Source of the DNA: JBNKFV01 sp050290265
GTDB taxonomy: Bacteria; Pseudomonadota; Gammaproteobacteria; Pseudomonadales; Cellvibrionaceae
NCBI GenBank assembly: GCA_050290265.1
Contig: JBNKHI010000009.1
Coordinates: 1-64,000 of the forward strand
Direction: 5' to 3'
Length of the DNA stretch: 64,000 nucleotides
Shown here: positions 27,361 to 35,855 of the stretch, in pieces
Position numbering within the stretch: the stretch's first letter is position 1
Layout: every line of letters begins with the position of its first letter
Program-made: the position numbers and the translations under genes
Notes under the pieces: model-generated
Seen by the model: the letters and a program-made list of their open reading frames with translations, nothing else
What the model was told of the DNA's origin: nothing
The model's database searches: none

Positions 27361-28179
27361 TCACCATAGCATTTTGTATTCCAGGCCAACGGCAAGGTTG
27401 TTAACGTCGTTTCTGCGGTATTGGTTGATACGATACTCGGCGACCAGATAAAGCTGCTCTATTAAACGATAGCCAAACTGTGTTTCCGATACTATCGGGC
27501 GCTTTGGCAAATTCCCTGGTAGGGTTTCGTTTATGCCCTGGTCAATAAAGCCTGCTAGATAAAGGCGGTCAGAAAGGTAGGGGAAGCTGGCACTGTAGCT
27601 GTGTTCTATTTGCCACGCGTGAGCGGGGTCGTCATCTATTTGTAACGCGTGGAAGTTGACAGCCCATTTCACATGAATCGTATCGAAAATCGATTTTAGC
27701 AGTGGCAGCTGTTGTAAATGGAGGCGTGCCCCAAACCGAAACCGGTCATTGTCTTCGCCGCTACGCATATTGGCCTGAAAAGTTAACTCCCACGGAGTTT
27801 GTGGGTCCGGCCGCCAGCGCAGATTTTGTTCGGTGAAAAAGGTGGTCGTTTCAGTTGCTGCGTTTGCATCTTCCTGGTTGTAGAAATTAACAAAACCGAA
27901 ATAGCTAAAGCCACTGGCAAGGCTTGAAGCCGCTGCTAATGTCACGGCTGAATCGCTGTCAACGTCACTCAGATAGGGATAAAGGTTAAAACTCAGCATT
28001 CCACCTCGGCTATTAGTTTGAGCTTCGGCCAGTGCGGGGGCCGTCAGTAGTGCGAGTGTGGATATGAGTATCGATAACATCCGGGTTGGTGATAATGTAA
28101 AGAATGCCTGGCCTAATGTTTTGGTACGGTAGTTTGCCGTGGTTAATGGCAACGATATGGGTAGCGAGATATTGCTCAT
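27361..28179 (-). CDS. Putative outer membrane beta-barrel protein
   Basis: This protein is 272 residues from the longest start. A secretory signal is seen only from an internal ATG at 28080 (MLSILISTLALLTAPALAEAQ), which would give about 239 residues and may be the true start. After it come amphipathic strands rich in aromatic residues (SFNLYPYLSDVD, WELTFQANMRSGEDNDRFRFGARLHL, YLVAEYRINQY) ending VGLEYKMLW. The pattern of nucleoside-channel-like or porin-like barrels is clear, but I cannot name the family. It is transcribed divergently from the FUSC gene. Confidence 0.6.
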   Translation of the reverse strand: MSNISLPISLPLTTANYRTKTLGQAFFTLSPTRMLSILISTLALLTAPALAEAQTNSRGGMLSFNLYPYLSDVDSDSAVTLAAASSLASGFSYFGFVNFYNQEDANAATETTTFFTEQNLRWRPDPQTPWELTFQANMRSGEDNDRFRFGARLHLQQLPLLKSIFDTIHVKWAVNFHALQIDDDPAHAWQIEHSYSASFPYLSDRLYLAGFIDQGINETLPGNLPKRPIVSETQFGYRLIEQLYLVAEYRINQYRRNDVNNLAVGLEYKMLW

Positions 28180-28430
28180 AGATTGAGTTTGGCCCTTAGG
28201 GTGGTGCGCCTGAGTATAGAAATCAGGTAGCTTTGTGGCTATGCTCGCAGCATTTGTCGCGCGCTGACTATTTATTTCAACGTATTACTGTTGAAACTAT
28301 AGTCGGTTGTTTGTGTTTTGCGAGGAGCTTTCGGCGAGAGTCCGATATCACAGTGGTTATCCCGCGCGCTCTTCTGCTGTGCGCATAGAAACAAGGTGGT
28401 ATTTGTTTTAGACGGGGTTGTTGTTTTTTT

Positions 28431-29507
28431 ATGCGTCTTTTTGAGATATTTAAACGGTCTATTAGCGATCTCTGTACTATCAATAAAGTGCAGCAGCCAT
28501 GGCATTTGCCGCTATTGGGTGCGGCTTGCGCTGGGTTGCCGTGCGCGGTAGGCACCTACTTTAATGATTTCGCCAGTGGACTGTTCGCTTGTTTTGCGGC
28601 CCTGGTTGTACTGTATATGCCCACGGCAAATCTGGCGCGAAAAATGACAACCTTGGCGGTGTGCTCATTTGGTTTTACTACCTGTTTTGCTCTGGGTTCA
28701 TTGTCAGCATTTAATCCCTGGTTTTTTATTGTCGTTCTGATGTTTACCAGCTGGCTTGTGATTGTCGTGTGCCGTTATTACCGGGTTCCGCCGCCTGGAA
28801 GTTTTTTCTTTATTATGCTGGTCATTATTTCGGGTGTGCATCCTTTCTCTATTACTGAAGTTCCACAAAAAGTAGGTCTTATTGCGCTGGGTACAATGAG
28901 TACTTGCTTGCTAGCATTTTTATACAGTTTAGGTCCTGGCCGCTGTATTGGTAATGATATGGGCATGACTATGCCGGAGACGCGGATAAACGCCATCATA
29001 CTGGAAGGCCTTACCATCGCCTTTTTTATTGCGGGGTCTTTGTTGGTTGCAGAGTTGTTAGCATTGGACAATCCATACTGGGTTCCTATTTCTTGTGCGG
29101 CGATCTTGCAAGGTGCAACGTTTCGTATGATGTGGCACCGCAATGTGCATCGTATCTGGGGAACATTGGTGGGCCTGGTGCTGGTTTGGTTCCTGCTGCG
29201 TTTGGAGCTGCCTCCTTGGTATATGGTCGTGGTGGTTATCTTGCTGCAGGCATTGATTGAGTTTTTTATTCCCCGAAATTATGGTCTGGCGGTTATTTTT
29301 ATTACTTCAATTACGCTGTTGTTTGCCGAAGCACATATTCCGGTTGGGGTGTCCCTTGATTCCTTGGTTGTTGCGCGTATGACGGACATTTTACTGGGTA
29401 GCTTTATTGGCTGTGCTGGCGGTTGGGTGATTCATCAAACCCGATTTTTTAATTTTTGCGAACGTAAGCTTGATAAGCTCGGATTGTTTGCCAATTCCGA
29501 GCGCTAA
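28431..29507 (+). CDS. FUSC-family (aromatic acid exporter-like) membrane protein
   Basis: This is a 358-residue inner-membrane protein with two sets of membrane segments, matching FUSC/aromatic-acid-exporter proteins of the AaeB/fusaric acid resistance type but lacking their long cytosolic domain. Segments include LFACFAALVVLYMP and FFIVVLMFTSWLVIVVCRYY. The second half carries DNPYWVPISCAAILQGATFRMMWHRNVHRIWGTLVGLVL, a typical FUSC signature around the conserved His-Arg. The gene begins a three-gene run with a globin and a solute-binding-like protein. The substrate may be an aromatic acid, which would suit the nearby vanillate island, but that is inference. Confidence 0.8.
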   Translation: MRLFEIFKRSISDLCTINKVQQPWHLPLLGAACAGLPCAVGTYFNDFASGLFACFAALVVLYMPTANLARKMTTLAVCSFGFTTCFALGSLSAFNPWFFIVVLMFTSWLVIVVCRYYRVPPPGSFFFIMLVIISGVHPFSITEVPQKVGLIALGTMSTCLLAFLYSLGPGRCIGNDMGMTMPETRINAIILEGLTIAFFIAGSLLVAELLALDNPYWVPISCAAILQGATFRMMWHRNVHRIWGTLVGLVLVWFLLRLELPPWYMVVVVILLQALIEFFIPRNYGLAVIFITSITLLFAEAHIPVGVSLDSLVVARMTDILLGSFIGCAGGWVIHQTRFFNFCERKLDKLGLFANSER

Positions 29508-29524
29508 AATCATGTAAGGGACAG

Positions 29525-30007
29525 GTGTTGGTGTCAGTGTGTAAAAGTACGAAAGAAAATGTAAGGGCTTATGGTGTGGGCGATGCTTCTTATCAGGCTG
29601 CCGGTCAGTTTGAAGGATTGGAGCGCTTGGTGGATCGTTTTTATGATTACATGGAAACACTGCCTGAAGCGCAGCGGATTCTGCGTATGCACCCAAAAGA
29701 TCTTCAAGTTTCCCGGCATAAGCTCACCTGCTTTTTAAGTGGCTGGCTAGGTGGGCCAAAATTGTACAGTCAGCATTATGGAAGTATTGCCATACCGCGG
29801 GCGCATCAACATTTACCGGTCGGAGATGCTGAGAGGGATGCTTGGATGCTCTGCATGCAGAAAGCATTGGCAGAGCAACCTTATGATGAAGCCTTTAAGA
29901 CGTACCTGCTTGAGCAGTTGGCCGTGCCCGCAGGGCGGGTCCGCGACATTTGTCGTCACCGGAACCCTACCATTACCCAGCCTGGCGTGACTCCGACAAA
30001 TGATTAA
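29525..30007 (+). CDS. Group II truncated haemoglobin
   Basis: The 160-residue frame contains a 2-on-2 globin of group II (TrHbO). Seen: SYQAAGQFEGLERLVDRFYDYMETLP at the A-B-C region, SRHKLTCFLSGWLGGPKLYSQHYG with the proximal-His region and the group II Gly pair, and DAWMLCMQKAL with the conserved Trp of helix G. It may bind O2 or NO and aid redox defence. Start is uncertain: GTG 29525, TTG 29528 and GTG 29531 are adjacent, 17 bases after the FUSC gene. Its end overlaps the next gene by 8 bases. Confidence 0.85.
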   Translation: MLVSVCKSTKENVRAYGVGDASYQAAGQFEGLERLVDRFYDYMETLPEAQRILRMHPKDLQVSRHKLTCFLSGWLGGPKLYSQHYGSIAIPRAHQHLPVGDAERDAWMLCMQKALAEQPYDEAFKTYLLEQLAVPAGRVRDICRHRNPTITQPGVTPTND

Positions 30008-30824
30008 GGGTGTTTTTTTGCGCGTCGCCAAAGGGAGTTTAAGTCTCCGCTTTTGCATTTTGTTGTTATTCGGTGTTGCCAGTACGTCCAGTACCTATTG
30101 TGCAGCTGTTACACCTGAGGCCATTGTTCTTGGTTATGTTAATGACCCTCGCCCATCGGGGCAAAAGGAAGTCGTTACTGGTTTGGGGGGGCTTGTGCCT
30201 CAGATATTTCAAGGCGGTGATTTGGCTTTTGAGTTTCGGGTCGAACCAAGTTTTGACCGCTTACGGCATGCTTTGCGCACGGGCGATGTTGATGCCGCTG
30301 TGATGTATTACAACCCCAGATTGTTTTCTGGCTTAAGCGCCGAGGGCTACAGTTTTTATCCACGTTATTTTGGTAAATTTCAGAGTTTTTACTATGCACT
30401 TGCAGATGCTGGCATCGATGCGAGTGATGTAAAGAGTATGCTCGCCCATTACCGTCTGGGGATGTCCAGAATGCCTAAAACAACGGCGCTTGATCTGGTT
30501 GGTGTCGAGCCGGATTACTTAATGTTTTATGCACAACATTACAGTTTGGCCAAGGCGTTGTTTCGTGGGCGTGTGGATGTGATGGTTGCCTACCCGGAAG
30601 TTATGAGTCTTTTAAGCGAGGGACTACCCAGAGTGAAGGAGCTCAAGGCTATTGCGCCGGCGTTTACTCTATATCTTGCGTTAGGGTTGAGTAACAGACT
30701 TTCAGATAGCAAACGCACTATCTTGAGCCAGTGGGCCGACAAGCGTTTCGAAACATTGCCTGATGTAGGTACTATTGAAAATTTGCCGGCAGATCCTCCG
30801 TGGTTGCGCTCCGCCGGCTCCTAG
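30000..30824 (+). CDS. Periplasmic solute-binding (SBP_bac_3-like) protein
   Basis: This is a 274-residue protein with a basic N-terminus and a hydrophobic signal (LRFCILLLFGVASTSSTYCAA). The mature part has the two-lobed family-3 binding-protein look: IVLGYVNDPRP at strand 1, FRVEPSFDRLRHALRTGDVDAAVMYYNP, RLGMSRMPKT at the second-lobe entry, and the lobe-return RGRVDVMVAYPEV. No ABC permease or ATPase is nearby, so it may be a sensor partner or stand-alone protein. It overlaps the globin stop by 8 bases, so translation is likely coupled, and it nearly abuts the convergent GntR gene. Confidence 0.75.
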   Translation: MIKGVFLRVAKGSLSLRFCILLLFGVASTSSTYCAAVTPEAIVLGYVNDPRPSGQKEVVTGLGGLVPQIFQGGDLAFEFRVEPSFDRLRHALRTGDVDAAVMYYNPRLFSGLSAEGYSFYPRYFGKFQSFYYALADAGIDASDVKSMLAHYRLGMSRMPKTTALDLVGVEPDYLMFYAQHYSLAKALFRGRVDVMVAYPEVMSLLSEGLPRVKELKAIAPAFTLYLALGLSNRLSDSKRTILSQWADKRFETLPDVGTIENLPADPPWLRSAGS

Positions 30825-30826
30825 CT

Positions 30827-31537
30827 TTAATTGTTACTGTCTACTTGCCGATTCGAGTTGTATTTTGTGAGTCCAAAAAATTCCGCGTAACGCATGCCGA
30901 CGTAGGCATGCTCGCGCATCAGCATTTCCGCTCGCGCGCCTTCACCCATTAACAATGCATCGAGTACCGTTCTGTGTTGCAGGTGGGCAAATCGCAGCTT
31001 GGCGTACTCTTTCTCAAGTTGTTCATTGTCGATAATGAGCGAATCGTAAGAAGCAAAAGGCAAGTGGTTGTTGCGCGCAATGGCATCAGCAATGGGGGTG
31101 CTGTTGCTAGCGTTTATAATCAGTGTGTGAAACTTGGTATTCAGGGCGCTCCAGCCTGCGACATCCTCTTCGGTGAGGAAGCCTTTGCTAAGTAGGGCTG
31201 CCTCGTTATCGATGCAGCCTTTTAATTCGATTTTCAGGCTTTCGCTCATGCCTTTTTCTGCCAGACGCCTTGCCGCCAAGCCTTCCAGAGCCCCTCTAAC
31301 TTCGAGGGCACACTGTACGTCGGTGTCGGTAAATTCACGGATCAGGTAGCCGCGTTTTTCCCCTTTGCGCAATAGCCCTTCTTGTTCTAGGGTTCTAAAG
31401 GCGAGCCGAACGGGGGTGCGGGAAACGCCCAGGCTTTCGGCAACAGGTATCTCTGCCAACTTTTCGCCGGGCGCAAATTTTCCTTCGAGTATCGCTTTGC
31501 GAAGGGTAATTAAGACATTGGCACTGTTGGTGTTCAA
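30827..31537 (-). CDS. GntR/FCD transcriptional regulator, probable VanR-type vanillate regulator
   Basis: This is a 236-residue FadR-subfamily regulator. The winged helix is at residues 1-75 (LRKAILEGKFAPGEKLAEIPVAESLGVSRTPVRLAFRTLEQEGLL), and the FCD ligand domain follows with LNTKFHTLII and HLQHRTVLDAL supplying likely metal-binding His. It is divergent from the one-carbon/ligM operon. TGGATCCA palindromes lie in their shared promoter and again before ligAB. Caulobacter VanR, as I recall, binds ATTGGATCCAAT, the same core. Repression relieved by vanillate or a related methoxy-aromatic is therefore inferred. It converges with the solute-binding-like gene, leaving 2 bases between stops. Confidence 0.88.
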   Translation of the reverse strand: MNTNSANVLITLRKAILEGKFAPGEKLAEIPVAESLGVSRTPVRLAFRTLEQEGLLRKGEKRGYLIREFTDTDVQCALEVRGALEGLAARRLAEKGMSESLKIELKGCIDNEAALLSKGFLTEEDVAGWSALNTKFHTLIINASNSTPIADAIARNNHLPFASYDSLIIDNEQLEKEYAKLRFAHLQHRTVLDALLMGEGARAEMLMREHAYVGMRYAEFFGLTKYNSNRQVDSNN

Positions 31538-31558
31538 TTGATGGTCCTCTTATTCAAA

Positions 31559-31566
31559 TGGATCCA
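31559..31566. promoter_or_regulatory. Operator candidate 1 (TGGATCCA)
   Basis: Context ATGGATCCAG, 22 bases upstream of the GntR start codon. It is well placed for autoregulation. It forms a pair with the next site, centres 15 bp apart. Confidence 0.7.
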
Positions 31567-31573
31567 GAATTTA

Positions 31574-31581
31574 TGGATCCA
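31574..31581. promoter_or_regulatory. Operator candidate 2 (TGGATCCA)
   Basis: Perfect 10-bp palindrome ATGGATCCAT at 31573-31582, paired with the site 15 bp to its left near the GntR start. Confidence 0.75.
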
Positions 31582-31608
31582 TTACTATAGCATTATTGAT
31601 CATTGGTG

Positions 31609-31644
31609 TTGACCTAAGGTGAAAAAACGGATAAATTGGATCCA
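31609..31644 (+). promoter_or_regulatory. Possible ligM-operon promoter overlapped by operator 3
   Basis: TTGACC at 31609-31614 is followed after 16 bases by ATAAAT at 31631-31636. The palindrome TGGATCCA at 31637-31644 touches this -10-like box, a typical repression geometry. Box assignment is by eye. Confidence 0.45.
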
Positions 31645-31719
31645 CAAAGATAAAGAAAGCACCTTTTTAATCGGTTGCCTTGGGTCTTATAGGCGTATTT
31701 TAGGTATCTCTCTAATAAT

Positions 31720-31727
31720 TGGATCCA
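31720..31727. promoter_or_regulatory. Operator candidate 4 (TGGATCCA)
   Basis: Context ATTGGATCCAT, 50 bases before the first gene of the one-carbon/ligM operon, downstream of the candidate promoter. Confidence 0.7.
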
Positions 31728-31777
31728 TAATCTGCGCTTAACCTTCTTATTTATTCATAGTCGAGGCGTAATAAAAA

Positions 31778-32242
31778 ATGTTTAAAGTTCGCCGCTGGGC
31801 CACTCGTCATGCTGGTGCTTTTGAAGCCTTTTATGCCGGTTTCGAAAAAGTATTGATTGGGTTGCACCCGCTATTCAACAAAGTGGGTTATGCACGCCTG
31901 GACAAGCCGTTTGTTGCCGTTGAAAAAGTGGTGAAAGGGTTTTTGTTTGACAGTAAGACCTGCGGTTCTTGTACGCTTGGGTCTACCGGCATGACGTGTC
32001 CGATGAATTGTCCAAAGAAAATGCGCAATGGGCCTTGTGGTGGTGTACGTCAAAATGGTCATTGTGAAGTCAATGCTGAAATGCCTTGTGTCTGGCGAGA
32101 TGCTTATGCGGGTAGCCAGCAGATTGAACAAGGTGTGCGTATATTACAAATTCAGCCGCCACTTGATCATCGAAATGAAGGCACATCCTCCTGGTTGCGA
32201 GAGGTGCGTGAAAAAATCAGCAAGAAAGGTGATAACGAATAA
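31778..32242 (+). CDS. MTHFR C-terminal-like (MetV-type) Cys-rich protein
   Basis: This is a 154-residue protein like the PF12225 partner of methylenetetrahydrofolate reductase, known as MetV in acetogens. The Cys-rich block CGSCTLGSTGMTCPMNCPKKMRNGPCGG, then GHCEV and MPCVW, offers metal or Fe-S ligands. It is the first gene of the operon, and its stop overlaps the metF start (TAATG). It probably forms a complex with the metF product, which lacks this domain, and may deliver electrons or accept them when methyl-THF is oxidised. The direction and redox partner are inference. Confidence 0.85.
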   Translation: MFKVRRWATRHAGAFEAFYAGFEKVLIGLHPLFNKVGYARLDKPFVAVEKVVKGFLFDSKTCGSCTLGSTGMTCPMNCPKKMRNGPCGGVRQNGHCEVNAEMPCVWRDAYAGSQQIEQGVRILQIQPPLDHRNEGTSSWLREVREKISKKGDNE

Positions 32243-33231
32243 TGACTGATGATAAGCGTGATGTACCTGAATATTCGGTGCCATTAGAGGAGGGCTTTAG
32301 CTCTCCCGGTCATTTGGAAAGCCTTTTACGCTCTGGCGCTTTTGCGGTGACCGCTGAACTGGCACCACCAGACTCAGCCGATCCTAACGAAGTTTATGCC
32401 CGCGCAGCGGTGTTTGATGGCTACGTAGATGCCATTAACGCAACCGACGGTTCTGGTGCAAATTGTCATATGTCCAGCGTTGCGGTTTGCTCGTTGCTGA
32501 CCCGTAAGGGTTACTCAGCAATTATGCAGGTGTCCTGCCGCGATCGGAATCGTATCTCTATTCAGGGCGATGTGCTTGGCGGTGCCGCCATGGGCGTGGC
32601 TAATATACTTTGTCTGACCGGAGATGGTGTACAGGCGGGTGACCACCCGCAAGCAAAGCCGGTATTTGATCTGGATTCCACGTCATTGTTGTCTATCATT
32701 AAGACCATGCGTGATAAATCGCACTTTCAAAGTGGTCGCAAAATTGATGGGCCGCCACGTGTGTTTTTGGGTGCCGCAGCTAATCCCTTTGCGCCACCCT
32801 TTGATTACCGCCCTTTGCAGTTGGGTAAGAAAATTGCAGCAGGGGCCCAGTTTATTCAGACGCAATATTGTTACGATATCGAGCGTTTAAAAACCTTTAT
32901 GGATAAGGTTCGCGACCTTGGGTTGCATGAGAAAGCTTATATTCTTGTGGGTGTCGGTCCTCTGGCATCTGCGCGTGCTGCGGAATGGATTCGCAGTAAT
33001 GTGCCTGGCGTGCATATTCCTGATGACGTTATTAAACGTCTTGCTGGAGCAGAAAAGCAAAAGCAGGAAGGTATTCAGCTCTGTATCGACATGATCCAGC
33101 AAATTCGTGAAATTGAAGGTGTGGCTGGTGTTCATGTTATGGCCTATCGTCAGGAAGAGCAGGTGGCAGAGATCATTGATAAGGCTGGGGTGTTAGGTAG
33201 CAGAAAACCTTGGTATCCAGGTCATTCATAA
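32242..33231 (+). CDS. metF: 5,10-methylenetetrahydrofolate reductase
   Basis: This is a 329-residue FAD-dependent TIM-barrel reductase interconverting methyl-THF and methylene-THF. Seen: FAVTAELAPPDSADP with the conserved Glu, DAINATDGSGANCHMSS, MQVSCRDRNRISIQGD, LCLTGDG, VFLGAAANPFAPP and AQFIQTQYCYD. It differs from the canonical methionine-pathway MetF in starting with a hydrophilic leader, and it is encoded beside the MetV-like partner. In the ligM context it most likely runs in the oxidative direction, turning methyl-THF from demethylation into methylene-THF. Start and preceding stop share a base. Confidence 0.93.
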   Translation: MTDDKRDVPEYSVPLEEGFSSPGHLESLLRSGAFAVTAELAPPDSADPNEVYARAAVFDGYVDAINATDGSGANCHMSSVAVCSLLTRKGYSAIMQVSCRDRNRISIQGDVLGGAAMGVANILCLTGDGVQAGDHPQAKPVFDLDSTSLLSIIKTMRDKSHFQSGRKIDGPPRVFLGAAANPFAPPFDYRPLQLGKKIAAGAQFIQTQYCYDIERLKTFMDKVRDLGLHEKAYILVGVGPLASARAAEWIRSNVPGVHIPDDVIKRLAGAEKQKQEGIQLCIDMIQQIREIEGVAGVHVMAYRQEEQVAEIIDKAGVLGSRKPWYPGHS

Positions 33232-33288
33232 GTATAAAACCGTGTTTTTTATTAACGTTTTACATTATTCAGCGGGAAAATAATTGCC

Positions 33289-34149
33289 ATGACTAAATCA
33301 TTTATTATGACGATGGTTTGTGATGACAGTGCCGGTATTGTGGCGTCTGTTACTACTAAACTTTTTGAAAGTGGTGTCAACATCACCGATGCACAGCAGT
33401 TCGATGACCCCTCTACTGGTCGTTTTTTTATGCGCATTGTGTTTAATGCTGAAGTCGAGGCTTACGAATCTGGCGCTATAGAAGAAGCGATACAAGAGCC
33501 TGCTAGCAAATTTGGTATTGAATGGACTCTGCGCCCAGCAGATGAAAAGAAAAAAGTTGTCATCATGGTATCGCAGTACGATCACTGTCTAGGTGATTTG
33601 TTGTATCGCGCGCGTCTTGGTGAGCTGCCTATGGATGTTGTTGCCATCATCGGTAATCATCCCCAGGATGTATTGAAAATTTCCATGATTGACGATACGC
33701 CTTTCCACTACCTGCCAATCACAAAAGAAACCAAAGCTGAGCAGGAAGCGCAGGTTAAGAAAATTATTACCGATACTGGCGCGGAGCTCGTTGTGCTTGC
33801 GCGTTATATGCAGATTTTATCTGACGATATGTGCCAGTTCTTGTCTGGTCGATGTGTGAACATTCATCACAGTTCTTTGCCGGGTTTTAAAGGTGCTAAA
33901 CCTTATCACCAGGCTTTTGCGCGCGGCGTAAAACTGATTGGTGCAACCGCTCACCATGTGACGGCAGATCTCGATGAAGGTCCAATTATCGCGCAAGACA
34001 TTGAGCACATCACGCATTCAGATATGCCAGAAGACTTAGTGCGTAAAGGTCGGGACATCGAACGACGCGTGCTGGCTAAAGCAGTAACTTATCTATTACA
34101 AGATCGTGTTTTGTTAAACGGCTCAAAAACAGTGGTATTCCACGACTAA
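33289..34149 (+). CDS. purU: Formyltetrahydrofolate deformylase
   Basis: PurU hydrolyses 10-formyl-THF to THF and formate. The 286-residue protein has an N-terminal ACT domain (VCDDSAGIVASVTTKLFESGVNITDAQQFDD) and a formyl-transferase domain with VSQYDHCLGDLLYRAR, LARYMQILSD, HHSSLPGFKGAKPYHQAF and TAHHVTADLDEGPII, which carry the Asn/His/Asp-type catalytic residues. It lies third in the operon between metF and ligM, so it gives a formate exit for methyl groups taken from aromatics and regenerates THF. The fhs gene elsewhere in the window performs the opposite reaction. Confidence 0.95.
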   Translation: MTKSFIMTMVCDDSAGIVASVTTKLFESGVNITDAQQFDDPSTGRFFMRIVFNAEVEAYESGAIEEAIQEPASKFGIEWTLRPADEKKKVVIMVSQYDHCLGDLLYRARLGELPMDVVAIIGNHPQDVLKISMIDDTPFHYLPITKETKAEQEAQVKKIITDTGAELVVLARYMQILSDDMCQFLSGRCVNIHHSSLPGFKGAKPYHQAFARGVKLIGATAHHVTADLDEGPIIAQDIEHITHSDMPEDLVRKGRDIERRVLAKAVTYLLQDRVLLNGSKTVVFHD

Positions 34150-34235
34150 ACCTATCTCGTCAATTAAGTAGTTTTGATTGACATAGATAATGATAAATAA
34201 AGAAAAACATTATTACCTGGAGGCTTGGAAAAGCT

Positions 34236-35636
34236 ATGGCTACAAAAAGTTTAGAAGATTTGTTGCAACAAAATAACCCAGTAGAAATGCTGCGTAACTC
34301 TCAGGCTGGTGCCTATATTTACCCAGTTGTTCCTTATGAGTTTAATAACTGGCGTGATGAGCAGCGTGCATGGCGTGAAACTGCTGTGTTGTTCGATCAG
34401 TCGCACCACATGGTAGATTTGTTTGTTGAAGGTCCAGACACGTTTGAATTTTTGTCTACGCTAACCATCAACAGCTTTAAAGGTTTTACTGTTGGTAAAG
34501 CCAAGCAAATGGTTCCATGTAGCTACGACGGTTACGTTATTGGTGATGGTATTTTGTTCTATTTGGAAGAGAACAAAATGGTTTTCGTTGGTCGTCAGCC
34601 TACTGCTAACTGGATTCAATTTCACGCTGAAACTGGCGATTGGAATGTTAAAGTTACCTATGACGATCGTTCACCTGGCAAGCCAATGGGTAAGCCTGTT
34701 TCACGTATCAACTACCGTTATCAGATCCAGGGTCCAAATGCCTGGAAAGTCATTGAAAAGTTAAACGGTGGTCCAGTTCAAGATATTAAATTCTTTAACT
34801 TTGACACTATTAAAATCAATGGCAAAGATGTGATGGCTCTGCGTCATGGTATGTCTGGTGCGCCTGGTCTTGAAATTTGGGGCCCTTATGAAGATTACCT
34901 GGAAATCCGTCAGGCTATCGTAGAAGCTGGTAAAGAGTTTGGTTTATTGGAAGTAGGTTCACGTACTTACGCATCTAATACTCTGGAGTCTGGTTGGATT
35001 CCTTCTCCGCTGCCTGCAGTTTACACTGGCGAAAAAATGAAGCCTTACCGTGAATGGTTGGCTGCAACCAGCTACGAAGGTGCTGCTGGTGCGGTAGGTG
35101 GTAGCTTTGTTTCTGAAAACATTGAAGACTACTACATGACTCCTTACGCGTTAGGTTATGGTCCTTTCATTAAGTTCGACCATGACTTCATTGGCCGTGA
35201 AGCGCTTGAGAAGATGGACGTTGCATCACAGCGTAAGAAAGTGACTTTCGCTTGGAATGGTGAAGATTGTGTTAAAGCTTTTGCTTCTTTGTTCCAGAAA
35301 GATGCGCCTATCTACAAGTTCCTGGATATGCCTATCTCTAACTACACCTCTGCTGGTCACGACAAAGTGTGTGATCCAAGTGGTAAGGTTGTGGGCCTTT
35401 CTATGTTTACTGGTTACAGCTACAACGAGCGCACGTTCTTGTCTCTCGGTGTTGTAGACGCTGACATTGAAATTGGCGACGAGTTGACTCTGTATTGGGG
35501 TGAGCCTGATGGCGGTACTGATAAGCCAACAGTTGAAAACCACCAGATGTTGGAAGTGCGTGTTATTGTAAGTCCTGTACCTTACTCAGAAACTGCACGT
35601 AACACCTATGCTGAAGGTTGGCGTACACAGAAATAA
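34236..35636 (+). CDS. ligM: LigM/DesA-type THF-dependent aromatic O-demethylase
   Basis: This is a 466-residue GcvT-like aminomethyltransferase-fold protein. Known relatives are LigM (vanillate and 3-O-methylgallate) and DesA (syringate) of Sphingobium SYK-6, which move the methoxy methyl group to THF. Its length fits these, and it begins with their type of N-terminus (NPVEMLRNSQAGAYIYPVVPYEFNNWRDEQRAW), then DQSHHMVDLFVEGPDT and YRYQIQGPNAW. GGAGG and GGA lie before the ATG. The neighbours metF and purU handle the methyl group, and ligAB would take the protocatechuate. DmdA-like DMSP demethylation is less likely given the ring-cleavage genes. The choice of vanillate over syringate is inference. 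Confidence 0.85.
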   Translation: MATKSLEDLLQQNNPVEMLRNSQAGAYIYPVVPYEFNNWRDEQRAWRETAVLFDQSHHMVDLFVEGPDTFEFLSTLTINSFKGFTVGKAKQMVPCSYDGYVIGDGILFYLEENKMVFVGRQPTANWIQFHAETGDWNVKVTYDDRSPGKPMGKPVSRINYRYQIQGPNAWKVIEKLNGGPVQDIKFFNFDTIKINGKDVMALRHGMSGAPGLEIWGPYEDYLEIRQAIVEAGKEFGLLEVGSRTYASNTLESGWIPSPLPAVYTGEKMKPYREWLAATSYEGAAGAVGGSFVSENIEDYYMTPYALGYGPFIKFDHDFIGREALEKMDVASQRKKVTFAWNGEDCVKAFASLFQKDAPIYKFLDMPISNYTSAGHDKVCDPSGKVVGLSMFTGYSYNERTFLSLGVVDADIEIGDELTLYWGEPDGGTDKPTVENHQMLEVRVIVSPVPYSETARNTYAEGWRTQK

Positions 35637-35658
35637 GGCTGTTTAAGCTTTATTTCCA

Positions 35659-35714
35659 TAGGCACCTTTGGTGCCTATTTCAAGAAAAAGGGTTCCTTAT
35701 TGGAACCCTTTTTT
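35659..35714 (+). terminator. Terminator after ligM (two hairpins)
   Basis: A first hairpin, AGGCACC with GGTGCCT, lies at about 35660-35676. A second at 35686-35714 has arms AAAGGGTTCC and GGAACCCTTT followed by a T-run, a classical rho-independent terminator. Confidence 0.9.
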
Positions 35715-35799
35715 GCGTTTTAGACATTATGCATGTGTTAAGTCACGTGCTGCTTAAGGCAAGCGGTCAAGAATTAGCAAAGGCATTTTGTTCAGGCAT

Positions 35800-35829
35800 A
35801 AAAAAGCCACCGTTAGGTGGCTTTTTTAA
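35800..35829. terminator. Terminator between ligM and ligB, bidirectional
   Basis: Arms AAAAAAGCCACC and GGTGGCTTTTTT surround a 4-base GTTA-like loop. It lies 27 bases beyond the ligB stop on the minus strand, so it mainly ends the ligAB transcript. Confidence 0.9.
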
Positions 35830-35855
35830 TGGGCTAACTTGTGCAAGAAGGGTCT

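Noticed and set aside
34236..35636. DMSP demethylase DmdA as identity of the ligM call
   Set aside because: DmdA shares the GcvT fold, but the length, N-terminus and neighbouring ligAB and VanR-type sites favour the LigM/DesA group.
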